From: Pisaster brevispinus
Taxonomy: Eukaryota; Echinodermata; Asteroidea; Forcipulatida; Asteriidae
Direction of reading: 5' to 3'
Length of the DNA: 64,000 bases
NCBI GenBank assembly: GCA_023634235.1
Contig: JAMKCF010000141.1
Coordinates: 1-64,000 of the forward strand
The notes under the pieces are model-generated. The model worked only from the letters and a program-made list of their open reading frames with translations, made no database searches and was not told where the DNA came from. Positions 1-12,900 of this stretch are shown here, piece by piece. Both the position numbers and the translations under genes were made by a program. Positions within the stretch are counted from its first letter, which is position 1; each line of letters begins with the position of its first letter.

Positions 1-3000
1 TTCACGGGAGAGAGAGCCCCTTGAGACGGGCTTTTACGGTGGTATTAAATTTGTGCAGATCCGATATTGCCTTGAGGGTGATTTGACCATCCTTATTTGG
101 TTTTGTCTCTTTGACAGCAAAAACGCGTTAAAGATGTTTATGCGGGGGGTTTTGTAGTGTCCCCGCTTGTCGGTCTTTTCCGGTGTGAAGCCTGCCCGCA
201 GCGGCCGTAAAAGTCTAATTTTCGGATGCAGGGGATACCTAAGGCAGAGCCAGGTCAAAAATTCATCTCTTCTAGCCCTCCTAGATCGGGAGTTATTCCC
301 AAACTCACCTCGAATTTATTTCGGGGCCATTGCCCGGCCGGCAAGACTTGCTTCGCAGCCGGCCCCCTAGGTTTTTTCAATATCTGTTAGGGGTAGGCCT
401 AACATCCGGCCGCTAGCTCGCCTACAGAATCGCCAGCGAGCCCAAATTCACGGGAGAGAGAGCCCTTGAGACGGGCTTTACGGTGGTATTAAATTTGTGC
501 AGATCCGATATTGCCTTGAGGGTGATTTGACCATCCTTATTTGGTTTTTGTCTCTTTGACAGCAAAAACGCGTTAAAGATGTTTTGCGGGGGGGTTTGTA
601 GTGTCCCCGCTTGTCGGTCTTTTCCGGTGTGAAGCCTGCCCGCAGCGGGCCGTAAAAGTCTAATTTTCGGATGCAGGGATACCTAAGGCAGAGCCAGGTC
701 AAAAATTCATCTCTCTAGCCCTCCTAGATCGGGAGTTATTCCCAAACTCACCTCGAATTTATTTCGGGCCATTGCCCCGGCCGGCAAGACTTGCTTCGCA
801 GCCGGCCCCTAGGTTTTTTCAATATCTGTTAGGGGTAGGCCTAACATCCGGGCCGCTAGCCTCGCCTACAGAATCGCCAGCGAGCCCAAATTCACGGGAG
901 AGAGAGCCCTTGAGACGGGCTTTACGGTGGTATTAAATTTGTGCAGATCCGATATTGCCTTGAGGGTGATTTGACCATCCTTATTTGGTTTTTGTCTCTT
1001 TGACAGCAAAAACGCGTTAAAGATGTTTTGCGGGGGGTTTGTAGTGTCCCCGCTTGTCGGTCTTTTCCGGTGTGAAGCCTGCCCGCAGCGGCCGTAAAAG
1101 TCTAATTTTCGGATGCAGGGATACCTAAGGCAGAGCCAGGTCAAAAATTCATCTCTCTAGCCCTCCTAGATCGGGAGTTATTCCCAAACTCACCTCGAAT
1201 TTATTTCGGGCCATTGCCCCGGCCGGCAAGACTTGCTTCGCAGCCGGCCCCTAGGTTTTTTCAATATCTGTTAGGGGTAGGCCTAACATCCGGGCCGCTA
1301 GCCTCGCCTACAGAATCGCCAGCGAGCCCAAATTCACGGGAGAGAGAGCCCTTGAGACGGGCTTTACGGTGGTATTAAATTTGTGCAGATCCGATATTGC
1401 CTTGAGGGTGATTTGACCATCCTTATTTGGTTTTTGTCTCTTTGACAGCAAAAACGCGTTAAAGATGTTTTGCGGGGGGTTTGTAGTGTCCCCGCTTGTC
1501 GGTCTTTTCCGGTGTGAAGCCTGCCCGCAGCGGCCGTAAAAGTCTAATTTTCGGATGCAGGGATACCTAAGGCAGAGCCAGGTCAAAAATTCATCTCTCT
1601 AGCCCTCCTAGATCGGGAGTTATTCCCAAACTCACCTCGAATTTATTTCGGGCCATTGCCCCGGCCGGCAAGACTTGCTTCGCAGCCGGCCCCTAGGTTT
1701 TTTCAATATCTGTTAGGGGTAGGCCTAACATCCGGGCCGCTAGCCTCGCCTACAGAATCGCCAGCGAGCCCAAATTCACGGGAGAGAGAGCCCTTGAGAC
1801 GGGCTTTACGGTGGTATTAAATTTGTGCAGATCCGATATTGCCTTGAGGGTGATTTGACCATCCTTATTTGGTTTTTGTCTCTTTGACAGCAAAAACGCG
1901 TTAAAGATGTTTTGCGGGGGGTTTGTAGTGTCCCCGCTTGTCGGTCTTTTCCGGTGTGAAGCCTGCCCGCAGCGGCCGTAAAAGTCTAATTTTCGGATGC
2001 AGGGATACCTAAGGCAGAGCCAGGTCAAAAATTCATCTCTCTAGCCCTCCTAGATCGGGAGTTATTCCCAAACTCACCTCGAATTTATTTCGGGCCATTG
2101 CCCCGGCCGGCAAGACTTGCTTCGCAGCCGGCCCCTAGGTTTTTTCAATATCTGTTAGGGGTAGGCCTAACATCCGGGCCGCTAGCCTCGCCTACAGAAT
2201 CGCCAGCGAGCCCAAATTCACGGGAGAGAGAGCCCTTGAGACGGGCTTTACGGTGGTATTAAATTTGTGCAGATCCGATATTGCCTTGAGGGTGATTTGA
2301 CCATCCTTATTTGGTTTTTGTCTCTTTGACAGCAAAAACGCGTTAAAGATGTTTTGCGGGGGGTTTGTAGTGTCCCCGCTTGTCGGTCTTTTCCGGTGTG
2401 AAGCCTGCCCGCAGCGGCCGTAAAAGTCTAATTTTCGGATGCAGGGATACCTAAGGCAGAGCCAGGTCAAAAATTCATCTCTCTAGCCCTCCTAGATCGG
2501 GAGTTATTCCCAAACTCACCTCGAATTTATTTCGGGCCATTGCCCCGGCCGGCAAGACTTGCTTCGCAGCCGGCCCCTAGGTTTTTTCAATATCTGTTAG
2601 GGGTAGGCCTAACATCCGGGCCGCTAGCCTCGCCTACAGAATCGCCAGCGAGCCCAAATTCACGGGAGAGAGAGCCCTTGAGACGGGCTTTACGGTGGTA
2701 TTAAATTTGTGCAGATCCGATATTGCCTTGAGGGTGATTTGACCATCCTTATTTGGTTTTTGTCTCTTTGACAGCAAAAACGCGTTAAAGATGTTTTGCG
2801 GGGGGTTTGTAGTGTCCCCGCTTGTCGGTCTTTTCCGGTGTGAAGCCTGCCCGCAGCGGCCGTAAAAGTCTAATTTTCGGATGCAGGGATACCTAAGGCA
2901 GAGCCAGGTCAAAAATTCATCTCTCTAGCCCTCCTAGATCGGGAGTTATTCCCAAACTCACCTCGAATTTATTTCGGGCCATTGCCCCGGCCGGCAAGAC

Positions 3001-6000
3001 TTGCTTCGCAGCCGGCCCCTAGGTTTTTTCAATATCTGTTAGGGGTAGGCCTAACATCCGGGCCGCTAGCCTCGCCTACAGAATCGCCAGCGAGCCCAAA
3101 TTCACGGGAGAGAGAGCCCTTGAGACGGGCTTTACGGTGGTATTAAATTTGTGCAGATCCGATATTGCCTTGAGGGTGATTTGACCATCCTTATTTGGTT
3201 TTTGTCTCTTTGACAGCAAAAACGCGTTAAAGATGTTTTGCGGGGGGTTTGTAGTGTCCCCGCTTGTCGGTCTTTTCCGGTGTGAAGCCTGCCCGCAGCG
3301 GCCGTAAAAGTCTAATTTTCGGATGCAGGGATACCTAAGGCAGAGCCAGGTCAAAAATTCATCTCTCTAGCCCTCCTAGATCGGGAGTTATTCCCAAACT
3401 CACCTCGAATTTATTTCGGGCCATTGCCCCGGCCGGCAAGACTTGCTTCGCAGCCGGCCCCTAGGTTTTTTCAATATCTGTTAGGGGTAGGCCTAACATC
3501 CGGGCCGCTAGCCTCGCCTACAGAATCGCCAGCGAGCCCAAATTCACGGGAGAGAGAGCCCTTGAGACGGGCTTTACGGTGGTATTAAATTTGTGCAGAT
3601 CCGATATTGCCTTGAGGGTGATTTGACCATCCTTATTTGGTTTTTGTCTCTTTGACAGCAAAAACGCGTTAAAGATGTTTTGCGGGGGGTTTGTAGTGTC
3701 CCCGCTTGTCGGTCTTTTCCGGTGTGAAGCCTGCCCGCAGCGGCCGTAAAAGTCTAATTTTCGGATGCAGGGATACCTAAGGCAGAGCCAGGTCAAAAAT
3801 TCATCTCTCTAGCCCTCCTAGATCGGGAGTTATTCCCAAACTCACCTCGAATTTATTTCGGGCCATTGCCCCGGCCGGCAAGACTTGCTTCGCAGCCGGC
3901 CCCTAGGTTTTTTCAATATCTGTTAGGGGTAGGCCTAACATCCGGGCCGCTAGCCTCGCCTACAGAATCGCCAGCGAGCCCAAATTCACGGGAGAGAGAG
4001 CCCTTGAGACGGGCTTTACGGTGGTATTAAATTTGTGCAGATCCGATATTGCCTTGAGGGTGATTTGACCATCCTTATTTGGTTTTTGTCTCTTTGACAG
4101 CAAAAACGCGTTAAAGATGTTTTGCGGGGGGTTTGTAGTGTCCCCGCTTGTCGGTCTTTTCCGGTGTGAAGCCTGCCCGCAGCGGCCGTAAAAGTCTAAT
4201 TTTCGGATGCAGGGATACCTAAGGCAGAGCCAGGTCAAAAATTCATCTCTCTAGCCCTCCTAGATCGGGAGTTATTCCCAAACTCACCTCGAATTTATTT
4301 CGGGCCATTGCCCCGGCCGGCAAGACTTGCTTCGCAGCCGGCCCCTAGGTTTTTTCAATATCTGTTAGGGGTAGGCCTAACATCCGGGCCGCTAGCCTCG
4401 CCTACAGAATCGCCAGCGAGCCCAAATTCACGGGAGAGAGAGCCCTTGAGACGGGCTTTACGGTGGTATTAAATTTGTGCAGATCCGATATTGCCTTGAG
4501 GGTGATTTGACCATCCTTATTTGGTTTTTGTCTCTTTGACAGCAAAAACGCGTTAAAGATGTTTTGCGGGGGGTTTGTAGTGTCCCCGCTTGTCGGTCTT
4601 TTCCGGTGTGAAGCCTGCCCGCAGCGGCCGTAAAAGTCTAATTTTCGGATGCAGGGATACCTAAGGCAGAGCCAGGTCAAAAATTCATCTCTCTAGCCCT
4701 CCTAGATCGGGAGTTATTCCCAAACTCACCTCGAATTTATTTCGGGCCATTGCCCCGGCCGGCAAGACTTGCTTCGCAGCCGGCCCCTAGGTTTTTTCAA
4801 TATCTGTTAGGGGTAGGCCTAACATCCGGGCCGCTAGCCTCGCCTACAGAATCGCCAGCGAGCCCAAATTCACGGGAGAGAGAGCCCTTGAGACGGGCTT
4901 TACGGTGGTATTAAATTTGTGCAGATCCGATATTGCCTTGAGGGTGATTTGACCATCCTTATTTGGTTTTTGTCTCTTTGACAGCAAAAACGCGTTAAAG
5001 ATGTTTTGCGGGGGGTTTGTAGTGTCCCCGCTTGTCGGTCTTTTCCGGTGTGAAGCCTGCCCGCAGCGGCCGTAAAAGTCTAATTTTCGGATGCAGGGAT
5101 ACCTAAGGCAGAGCCAGGTCAAAAATTCATCTCTCTAGCCCTCCTAGATCGGGAGTTATTCCCAAACTCACCTCGAATTTATTTCGGGCCATTGCCCCGG
5201 CCGGCAAGACTTGCTTCGCAGCCGGCCCCTAGGTTTTTTCAATATCTGTTAGGGGTAGGCCTAACATCCGGGCCGCTAGCCTCGCCTACAGAATCGCCAG
5301 CGAGCCCAAATTCACGGGAGAGAGAGCCCTTGAGACGGGCTTTACGGTGGTATTAAATTTGTGCAGATCCGATATTGCCTTGAGGGTGATTTGACCATCC
5401 TTATTTGGTTTTTGTCTCTTTGACAGCAAAAACGCGTTAAAGATGTTTTGCGGGGGGTTTGTAGTGTCCCCGCTTGTCGGTCTTTTCCGGTGTGAAGCCT
5501 GCCCGCAGCGGCCGTAAAAGTCTAATTTTCGGATGCAGGGATACCTAAGGCAGAGCCAGGTCAAAAATTCATCTCTCTAGCCCTCCTAGATCGGGAGTTA
5601 TTCCCAAACTCACCTCGAATTTATTTCGGGCCATTGCCCCGGCCGGCAAGACTTGCTTCGCAGCCGGCCCCTAGGTTTTTTCAATATCTGTTAGGGGTAG
5701 GCCTAACATCCGGGCCGCTAGCCTCGCCTACAGAATCGCCAGCGAGCCCAAATTCACGGGAGAGAGAGCCCTTGAGACGGGCTTTACGGTGGTATTAAAT
5801 TTGTGCAGATCCGATATTGCCTTGAGGGTGATTTGACCATCCTTATTTGGTTTTTGTCTCTTTGACAGCAAAAACGCGTTAAAGATGTTTTGCGGGGGGT
5901 TTGTAGTGTCCCCGCTTGTCGGTCTTTTCCGGTGTGAAGCCTGCCCGCAGCGGCCGTAAAAGTCTAATTTTCGGATGCAGGGATACCTAAGGCAGAGCCA

Positions 6001-7064
6001 GGTCAAAAATTCATCTCTCTAGCCCTCCTAGATCGGGAGTTATTCCCAAACTCACCTCGAATTTATTTCGGGCCATTGCCCCGGCCGGCAAGACTTGCTT
6101 CGCAGCCGGCCCCTAGGTTTTTTCAATATCTGTTAGGGGTAGGCCTAACATCCGGGCCGCTAGCCTCGCCTACAGAATCGCCAGCGAGCCCAAATTCACG
6201 GGAGAGAGAGCCCTTGAGACGGGCTTTACGGTGGTATTAAATTTGTGCAGATCCGATATTGCCTTGAGGGTGATTTGACCATCCTTATTTGGTTTTTGTC
6301 TCTTTGACAGCAAAAACGCGTTAAAGATGTTTTGCGGGGGGTTTGTAGTGTCCCCGCTTGTCGGTCTTTTCCGGTGTGAAGCCTGCCCGCAGCGGCCGTA
6401 AAAGTCTAATTTTCGGATGCAGGGATACCTAAGGCAGAGCCAGGTCAAAAATTCATCTCTCTAGCCCTCCTAGATCGGGAGTTATTCCCAAACTCACCTC
6501 GAATTTATTTCGGGCCATTGCCCCGGCCGGCAAGACTTGCTTCGCAGCCGGCCCCTAGGTTTTTTCAATATCTGTTAGGGGTAGGCCTAACATCCGGGCC
6601 GCTAGCCTCGCCTACAGAATCGCCAGCGAGCCCAAATTCACGGGAGAGAGAGCCCTTGAGACGGGCTTTACGGTGGTATTAAATTTGTGCAGATCCGATA
6701 TTGCCTTGAGGGTGATTTGACCATCCTTATTTGGTTTTTGTCTCTTTGACAGCAAAAACGCGTTAAAGATGTTTTGCGGGGGGTTTGTAGTGTCCCCGCT
6801 TGTCGGTCTTTTCCGGTGTGAAGCCTGCCCGCAGCGGCCGTAAAAGTCTAATTTTCGGATGCAGGGATACCTAAGGCAGAGCCAGGTCAAAAATTCATCT
6901 CTCTAGCCCTCCTAGATCGGGAGTTATTCCCAAACTCACCTCGAATTTATTTCGGGCCATTGCCCCGGCCGGCAAGACTTGCTTCGCAGCCGGCCCCTAG
7001 GTTTTTTCAATATCTGTTAGGGGTAGGCCTAACATCTTTGACAGCAAAAACGCGTTAAAGATGT
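1..7064. repeat. 442-bp satellite array, about 16 units
   Basis: Head-to-tail units of 442 bp fill this block; corresponding positions recur at 866, 1308, 1750 and so on to 6612. Units from about 866 onward look identical by eye, whereas the first two carry many single-base indels, mostly in homopolymers. Each unit has a GC-rich stem (GGCCGGC paired with GCCGGCC; 1221-1227 and 1243-1249 in one unit) followed 6 bp later by six Ts. The array stops after a final unit that loses about 150 bp at 7036/7037. A minus-strand open frame of 92 codons recurs in every unit but begins with TTG, not ATG, and I do not regard it as a protein. The array probably continues beyond position 1. Confidence 0.97.
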
Positions 7065-8452
7065 CCTCACACAGAAAAGGTCTTCAGGACAACTTACTCC
7101 ATCATTCTGCACCGTCAAATCGCACTTTGGTTTTTGACCCCAAAATTCAAATTGGCGACAGTAATATTCGGATTTTTTTCATTTTTGGAAAAATGACCCT
7201 ACATTTATAAAAATAGGGCCCCCTTAAGAGTGCTTACATTTCCCTTAAATCATTTAGGTCTGAAGTTAAAAACCCCAGGGGCTCATTTTAAAAATAATTT
7301 TCTACATTTCATAAAAGCCGTTACCTTCAAATAGTTCAACCAGAGAAAAAGTTGTGGGTATACATTTTATTAATGAGGTTCCGCGCATGAATTTCTGTCA
7401 TTTTAGTTTGTGATTCAAACAGCACTTACCAATGACCTTTAGTGCGCCCTCATTAGACCATGATTTGAGTTGCTCGTTGTTGTTTGGATAGTGCTGACGT
7501 TTTTTTTCACTTGGGACTGAATCTATTTACAATGCAGGTCGGTATTCACCATTTCGCACAGATTGATAGTACTGTCTGTAGTACAGTCATCACACGACAG
7601 GTGGGTACTGATTATCTAGAGTACTAAGTCTGAATTACAGTTCTTGAAGTTGTTAAGGAAAACTGTTACTAAGTTATACCCAAAGCAAATAAAATGAACT
7701 CTGGGTTTTGTTGACACAGTTGCTATATGATGTGCTACTGTATAACCTATTGTAACTGCGTAACAAACCTACACTACAGCTAAAGTTCTTTCCTTTAGAC
7801 TGTTTCTCAGTCATCGAGTGCAATGTTGTTTTTAATTAAAAATCATAAACAGCTATATGCCCTACCTTTAAGTATAGTTACAAAGTATTCAGTTCAGGAG
7901 CAAAAAGAAGATTTTTTTTTTTTAAATTAACTAATCACTTATCTCCAAGAACCAAATTGAGTTGGGTTTAACATGCAGTGTAGGCCTACGTAGACATGCG
8001 CAAAAAGACAGAACATCATCAAATAACCTAGCCCTGGTAGGACGTCAGTGTCTGTTGGACTCCTCCGTTGCATCCAACCTGGGCTACAAATAACGACACA
8101 CACACACACACTGGGTACACCACCCAGGCATAAACATGAGCACAAAGCTCATGTGCCCAGATTAACACACGGGTTCCAAAAGCCCCTGGGCTGCAGTCCC
8201 AGCTTTGCTATTTACTACTTGCAATTTCTTGGATTATTCCTTGGGTATACCTATGACTCATTATTGGATATTATGGTAAAACACAATCAATTACAACATT
8301 TCAAACACCTTCATAGAACACGTCATAACCTTAAAAAAAAAAACTTTGTAAAAAAATCTGATACAAATGAAAACGGCCAGAATAATACCTAGTGAAAACT
8401 GAGAGTGCCATCGCTTTATCTTATAAATGGGTAATGGGTAAAGACACCCATG
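7065..8452. other. Intergenic DNA beside the satellite
   Basis: AT-rich sequence with no recognisable exon. It includes a T run near 7911-7923 and a short (CA)n tract near 8098-8111. Open frames here are short and carry no domain that I recognise. Confidence 0.6.
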
Positions 8453-8790
8453 TGTTGTGGCCGGGCGGTCTAGTAACCGGACCAAAGCTTTGGTGTTGTC
8501 AGCAGCAGAGTAAGGTTCCAATCCCGGTCATGACACTTGTACTCTTGAGCAAGGCGCTCAAGGGCAGTTAACCTTAATTGCTTCGTACAAAGTTGGGAAG
8601 GTATTGCATTCTGCTCTACCAGTCGGGGTCCTAGTGGATGATACCCTTGCCTACATCCTTACGGACTGTGAAGGGATCAACCCCGTTTCAGCCCCAGGAG
8701 TAGGTGGCAACTAGGCCCTGGTGACAGTTGATTTGGGCCGACAGCCACAATCAGTTATGTGTAGCCCTCACCTTGGGGCCAATAACATTG
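8453..8790 (+). mobile_element. tRNA-derived SINE
   Basis: A tRNA-like head with a B-box-type GGTTCCAATCC near 8514 is followed by TGACACTTGTACTCTTGAGC and an AATTGCTTCG motif. This arrangement is typical of tRNA-headed metazoan SINEs with a conserved central body. The 3' side runs into a GTGTAGCCCTCACC segment near 8760. The exact ends are uncertain and no target-site duplication was identified. Confidence 0.7.
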
Positions 8791-9780
8791 TTATTTTTCT
8801 CAGTTTCCAGGGCTACTCATGTATACATCAAAGAGGGTGCTATACAATCTGCCAGCTTACCAGCATAAAAACCTTGGCCAATGCTGACATTGTTTTCCTT
8901 CATCTCACAATCACAGTAAAAGGGCAAACATCCTGTCTCCTCCTAGAACTTTCATATATGATTACAGATTGAAGCTAACCTCAACTCAGAGAAGGAGGAA
9001 AATGTATCAAGAAGATGAAATTACATAACACTTTGACTAAACCATCTGTTACTTCAAGTAACATCAAAACAAGGCAAGGAAGCCCAGGGCTGTATACTGC
9101 CCTGGGAATTGAGAAAGATAACAGGAATGTTATTGGCCCAGTGACTAGGGCACTGACATAAAACCCATTGAGATGTTATTGTAAATTGTTCTATAGATGA
9201 ATCCAGCCTGAGTTACTGTTTCATAACCACGTGGTGTTTGTTTGTTTGTTTTGTTTCGTTTGTTTTTACAGACTTAAGAAAGTAGAGAAAGGAATACAGG
9301 TATGAAGATCTGGAAACAATATGGTATGCATCCAAAGCAGATGACCAAAGAGATTGTTGATTGGTGAGTGTAAATATTTTCAAGTGAAATCAACCTGAGA
9401 TTTCTATAACTTTTTACAAACTGAGAAAACAAGAACCATTTCACCCTATTACTCTCAATATACTCTCCTGCCCAACTGGCTCTTGCCACAAAGTTGCACA
9501 GAAGACTGTTGAGACCAAATCCCAGTAAACAAGCTTTGGGGTTTTCCACATATTGCTAGCTGTACAAACAGAAGAAACTCATGCACCAGGTTCTAGCCTG
9601 GAAGGTATTAGGCACTTTGTGGTAGTCTGTGGTATCAGTGTATTGACTCCTTGCATTGGCCGCCATTGTGTGGTCAATCAATGCAAATGTGCAAAATGTC
9701 AACTGGATATAAAAATGGATTTGCGTAAACTCTTGTATAAAGTACATGTAACTAGTCATAATATATTATCATTCAAACAG
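8791..9780. other. Intergenic DNA / upstream of the QNG1 pseudo-exon
   Basis: No coding exon recognised. It contains a perfect small hairpin (CCCAGGGC, 8-nt loop, GCCCTGGG) at 9083-9106 and a TTTG-rich stretch at 9238-9268. The last bases before 9781 form an acceptor-like TCATTCAAACAG. The preceding QNG1 exon expected from the second locus (24491-24622) was not found here. Confidence 0.5.
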
Positions 9781-9931
9781 GAAGACATCCCAATCACCTC
9801 AGCCTCTTACTTCTCCTGTATCACCATGAAGCAACTACAACCACATCTTCCACTCATCAACAGACGCTGATATCCCACTGACAGATAAGAGAGTACAGCA
9901 TCTTCATTAGGCAGGCAAAATGTTTCTGGAG
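9781..9931 (+). pseudogene. QNG1: QNG1 (queuosine salvage) pseudo-exon, copy A
   Basis: Intact QNG1 (formerly C9orf64, DUF2419 / Q_salvage family) is an N-glycosylase that releases queuine from queuosine 5'-phosphate. The 151-nt block sits between an acceptor (TTCAAACAG) and a consensus donor (GGAG|GTAAGT). It begins by encoding EDIPITSASYFSCITMKQLQ, matching the family's conserved IPITSASYY segment, and continues in another frame with residues resembling the following part of the family (TDADIPL, GKMFLE). One extra base breaks the frame, and an in-frame TAG interrupts the shifted frame. The 151-nt length equals a 150-nt phase-0 exon plus one base. A second copy at 26053-26203 carries the same insertion. 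Alternative: a partial duplicate that never had a complete gene. Confidence 0.75.
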
Positions 9932-12900
9932 GTAAGTCATGTGATTGAAATCACTCACAAGTTTTGTTTTCAACAACAGATTGAAAGAAACAGCTTTTTT
10001 TTCAAGGGGAGCAAGATGTGAACAAACTTGGTTGAAAATAAAATCCCTAACTTCAGTTCAATCTCCTGCCCATTTGTCTCTTTCTATCAGGACAATTGAA
10101 ACAATTTCAACTGGTGGAAGCCATTTTGAAAAAAAAGGAGACCTGCAGTCCATGTGACGTAATTTGTCATTCGCCGAACAATAACCACCACCTCCTCTGC
10201 AAGGGAATATAAATAATGGAAAAACAAAATAATCCAGTGGGGTGGGGGGTAAGCACACTACCTTACTCTGCTTGGCTAAAAATAGTTGTGGAAACACCTC
10301 TCTATTCACAAGATTGCTAACCCACCACACACAGAGAGTCCAGCATGCTTTGTTATGACTACAGCCAAGCTTGTTTCATTCAAGCTTGTTTGGAAGATTC
10401 CAGGCTCCTCCAAACCTTCCACGCCCCTCCCCCCCCCCAAATGATCTAGATGTGATGGCTCCCATATTGCCACTGAAAAACCACAAACTAACAACAGCTG
10501 TGAATCTAATCTCTGTCAAGCTGCTCTCTAGTAATGGGTCATAGGTCACTGTGGCAGAGCCAATACATCTGTCAATTACCAAGGACTGCTTACTACACAA
10601 AGCCATAGGGAATTCATACAAGCTGAACAGGGTAACCCAGGCCATTCAACTTCTCCAGTATGTTCCTCAATGGTACAGTTGGGGATATCATAGAGGGAAT
10701 TTTTTGTTTTGTTTACTTGTATGAGGGGAGTGATTAAAAAAAATTGCAAGAACCTACTGTGCCGTACAGCTATTCCAACTTCCTTGAGGACTTTAGGACA
10801 AATGCAAATGGAAACTAGTTTTTAATAGGCATGAAGTGCCCCTCCCCCTAGAACAAATGGTGCACTCCCTTATTTTATGCCCCACCCCCTTAAGCTGTGC
10901 CTTAGTTTCAGCGCTGTCCAAATCATACAATCACATTGGAGAAAAAACAATAATTTGTTCGCATAATATTTATAATAATAATTAGTAATAGTAAGCATTT
11001 GTAATGCGCCAAATCAATCTAAACTATGAATTAAAGAAATACATCTGGAAAGGGTGAGTTTTGAGAGTAACTGGAAATATGACGGATTACTTGAGGAAGT
11101 TCGTTCAACTAAACAAAATAATACAACAATTGTTTTACACCAAATATCTTCACTTCTCTTTCCGTATTCCAAGCGTGAAACATCAATTTTTATTAGTTAA
11201 TATTGATATCAGTAAACATGCATCTTACAATAAAAATAACAAAGTCAATTATAAAGCTTTACATAAACATTTCTGGATTCGTTCAAACTTGAATGGATGC
11301 CATTCAGTGGAACATCAGATTGAGACGAAATAATTACACAATCATTGTTATCCACCTCTAAAAGAGGACCCCATCAAATCTTGTGTGTAGTTAAACATTA
11401 GGGTGTCTTGGGTTTCCTTGCACGTATCCGTGCCCCCCCCCCCCCCCAACTATATGAATGCAACAAAATAACATGCATTTGTTTTACGTATAATTTTTTT
11501 CTTCTTCACAGGTTTCACTCAGGAAAGTGCCGAGGTTTCGGGCAAGACACTCACAGGCGTGTAGGTAAGACACAAATAACATTCTTTATCCCAGATGCAA
11601 ACTTAACATCAAAACACCCTTTAATTGTTCCCAACATTGAAACATCTGTGAGTCTTACAGTTTGTTTTAGTGAACTTTTCTAATCTTTTTCTAATATTTT
11701 AAAATAATTATTGGTTTATTAAATACGCCCCACCACGGGCATTTGTTGTATAGCGGCATTAGCAGGTAACGTACAACCTTCCATATCCACGCTTTTAAAC
11801 AAAAAACAATAGCACTAATAAGCTAGTTATTTGTATGTACAAATAAAGAATATGAATCTGTCAACCAACTTCAAACGACATAGCTAGGCCCAATTCATTA
11901 TTTTGATTAGTGATTTATCTGAAAGGAACAGTTTCACTCGGAACTTCACTCACTGGTTATAATCCAGAAACCAGTCCAAACATTTCTGTCTGATTTACCC
12001 TCAAAGTTAAGCAAATAGCATAAAAGACCAAACAATTACCTTTACTTGTTTCGATTGCGATAATCTTAATAACCACGTATATTAATGAGTTTGCATAAAT
12101 TATAGCCTCCGTTTTATTTAATTGACTGGATATTTTCTCGGGGGGGCGATAGAGGTCGCCCCTTTAGCGTTTATCGCATAATTATTTCTACACAATAATA
12201 ATGTATGAGACGTTCACCCAACTCCACAAAGCTGGTAAGCTTAGCTGAAGCAGGGTTCAAATCAAATTCCAATCATTAAAATACACTAATGTGACCAAGC
12301 CCGGTGTCATATGGGATGTTGTCACCCGGTATGTGTGCATGTGTCCCCATACGGTAAATCAACTTGGGCTGAAGGAAGTTGATTCGAAGAAATTTCGACA
12401 CATTTCACCGTTGGGAGGTGGGGACAGAACCTCCTGCCACACCAGCAAAGGCAAAAACAGAAACAGAAACAACGGTCTAGTGTTATGCTCCTGAACTGCC
12501 GGTTAGCTGCTTGACATGGAAACATGCATAGCCGACTATAACTACTTTGTCTAGAAAAGCCAGTTCCCCAATGAGAAAATTAATCCTATAAGTTGTTACT
12601 TTGAAAAGTACATGTGCCAGAATTTAAAAAAACTTTGTACTAAGCAATAATAATGCAAACGTTAAATTCAATCAAACAAGCAATGACTAATATAATTATA
12701 ACAGCTAACATTAAATACACCGAGTAATTAACTGTTACATTTACCTACAAGGTTTCTCTGTCGTGTACAAAAATAAACATTGTTTGGATATAATATATTG
12801 GTTATAATATACTTGGTGACTAAATATGTCAACTTGATTTGACATCTGTAAATATTTCTTGAGTTAACATAATATGAGTACAAACAATGCTCCCCTGCAA

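Noticed and set aside
866..6890. Repeated 92-codon minus-strand open frames, one per satellite unit
   Set aside because: They begin with TTG, lie wholly inside a 442-bp satellite and differ in the indel-containing units. They are a by-product of the repeat, not a gene array.
1..7064. CRISPR or phage-like repeat array
   Set aside because: Unit length of 442 bp without spacers, and eukaryotic context throughout.
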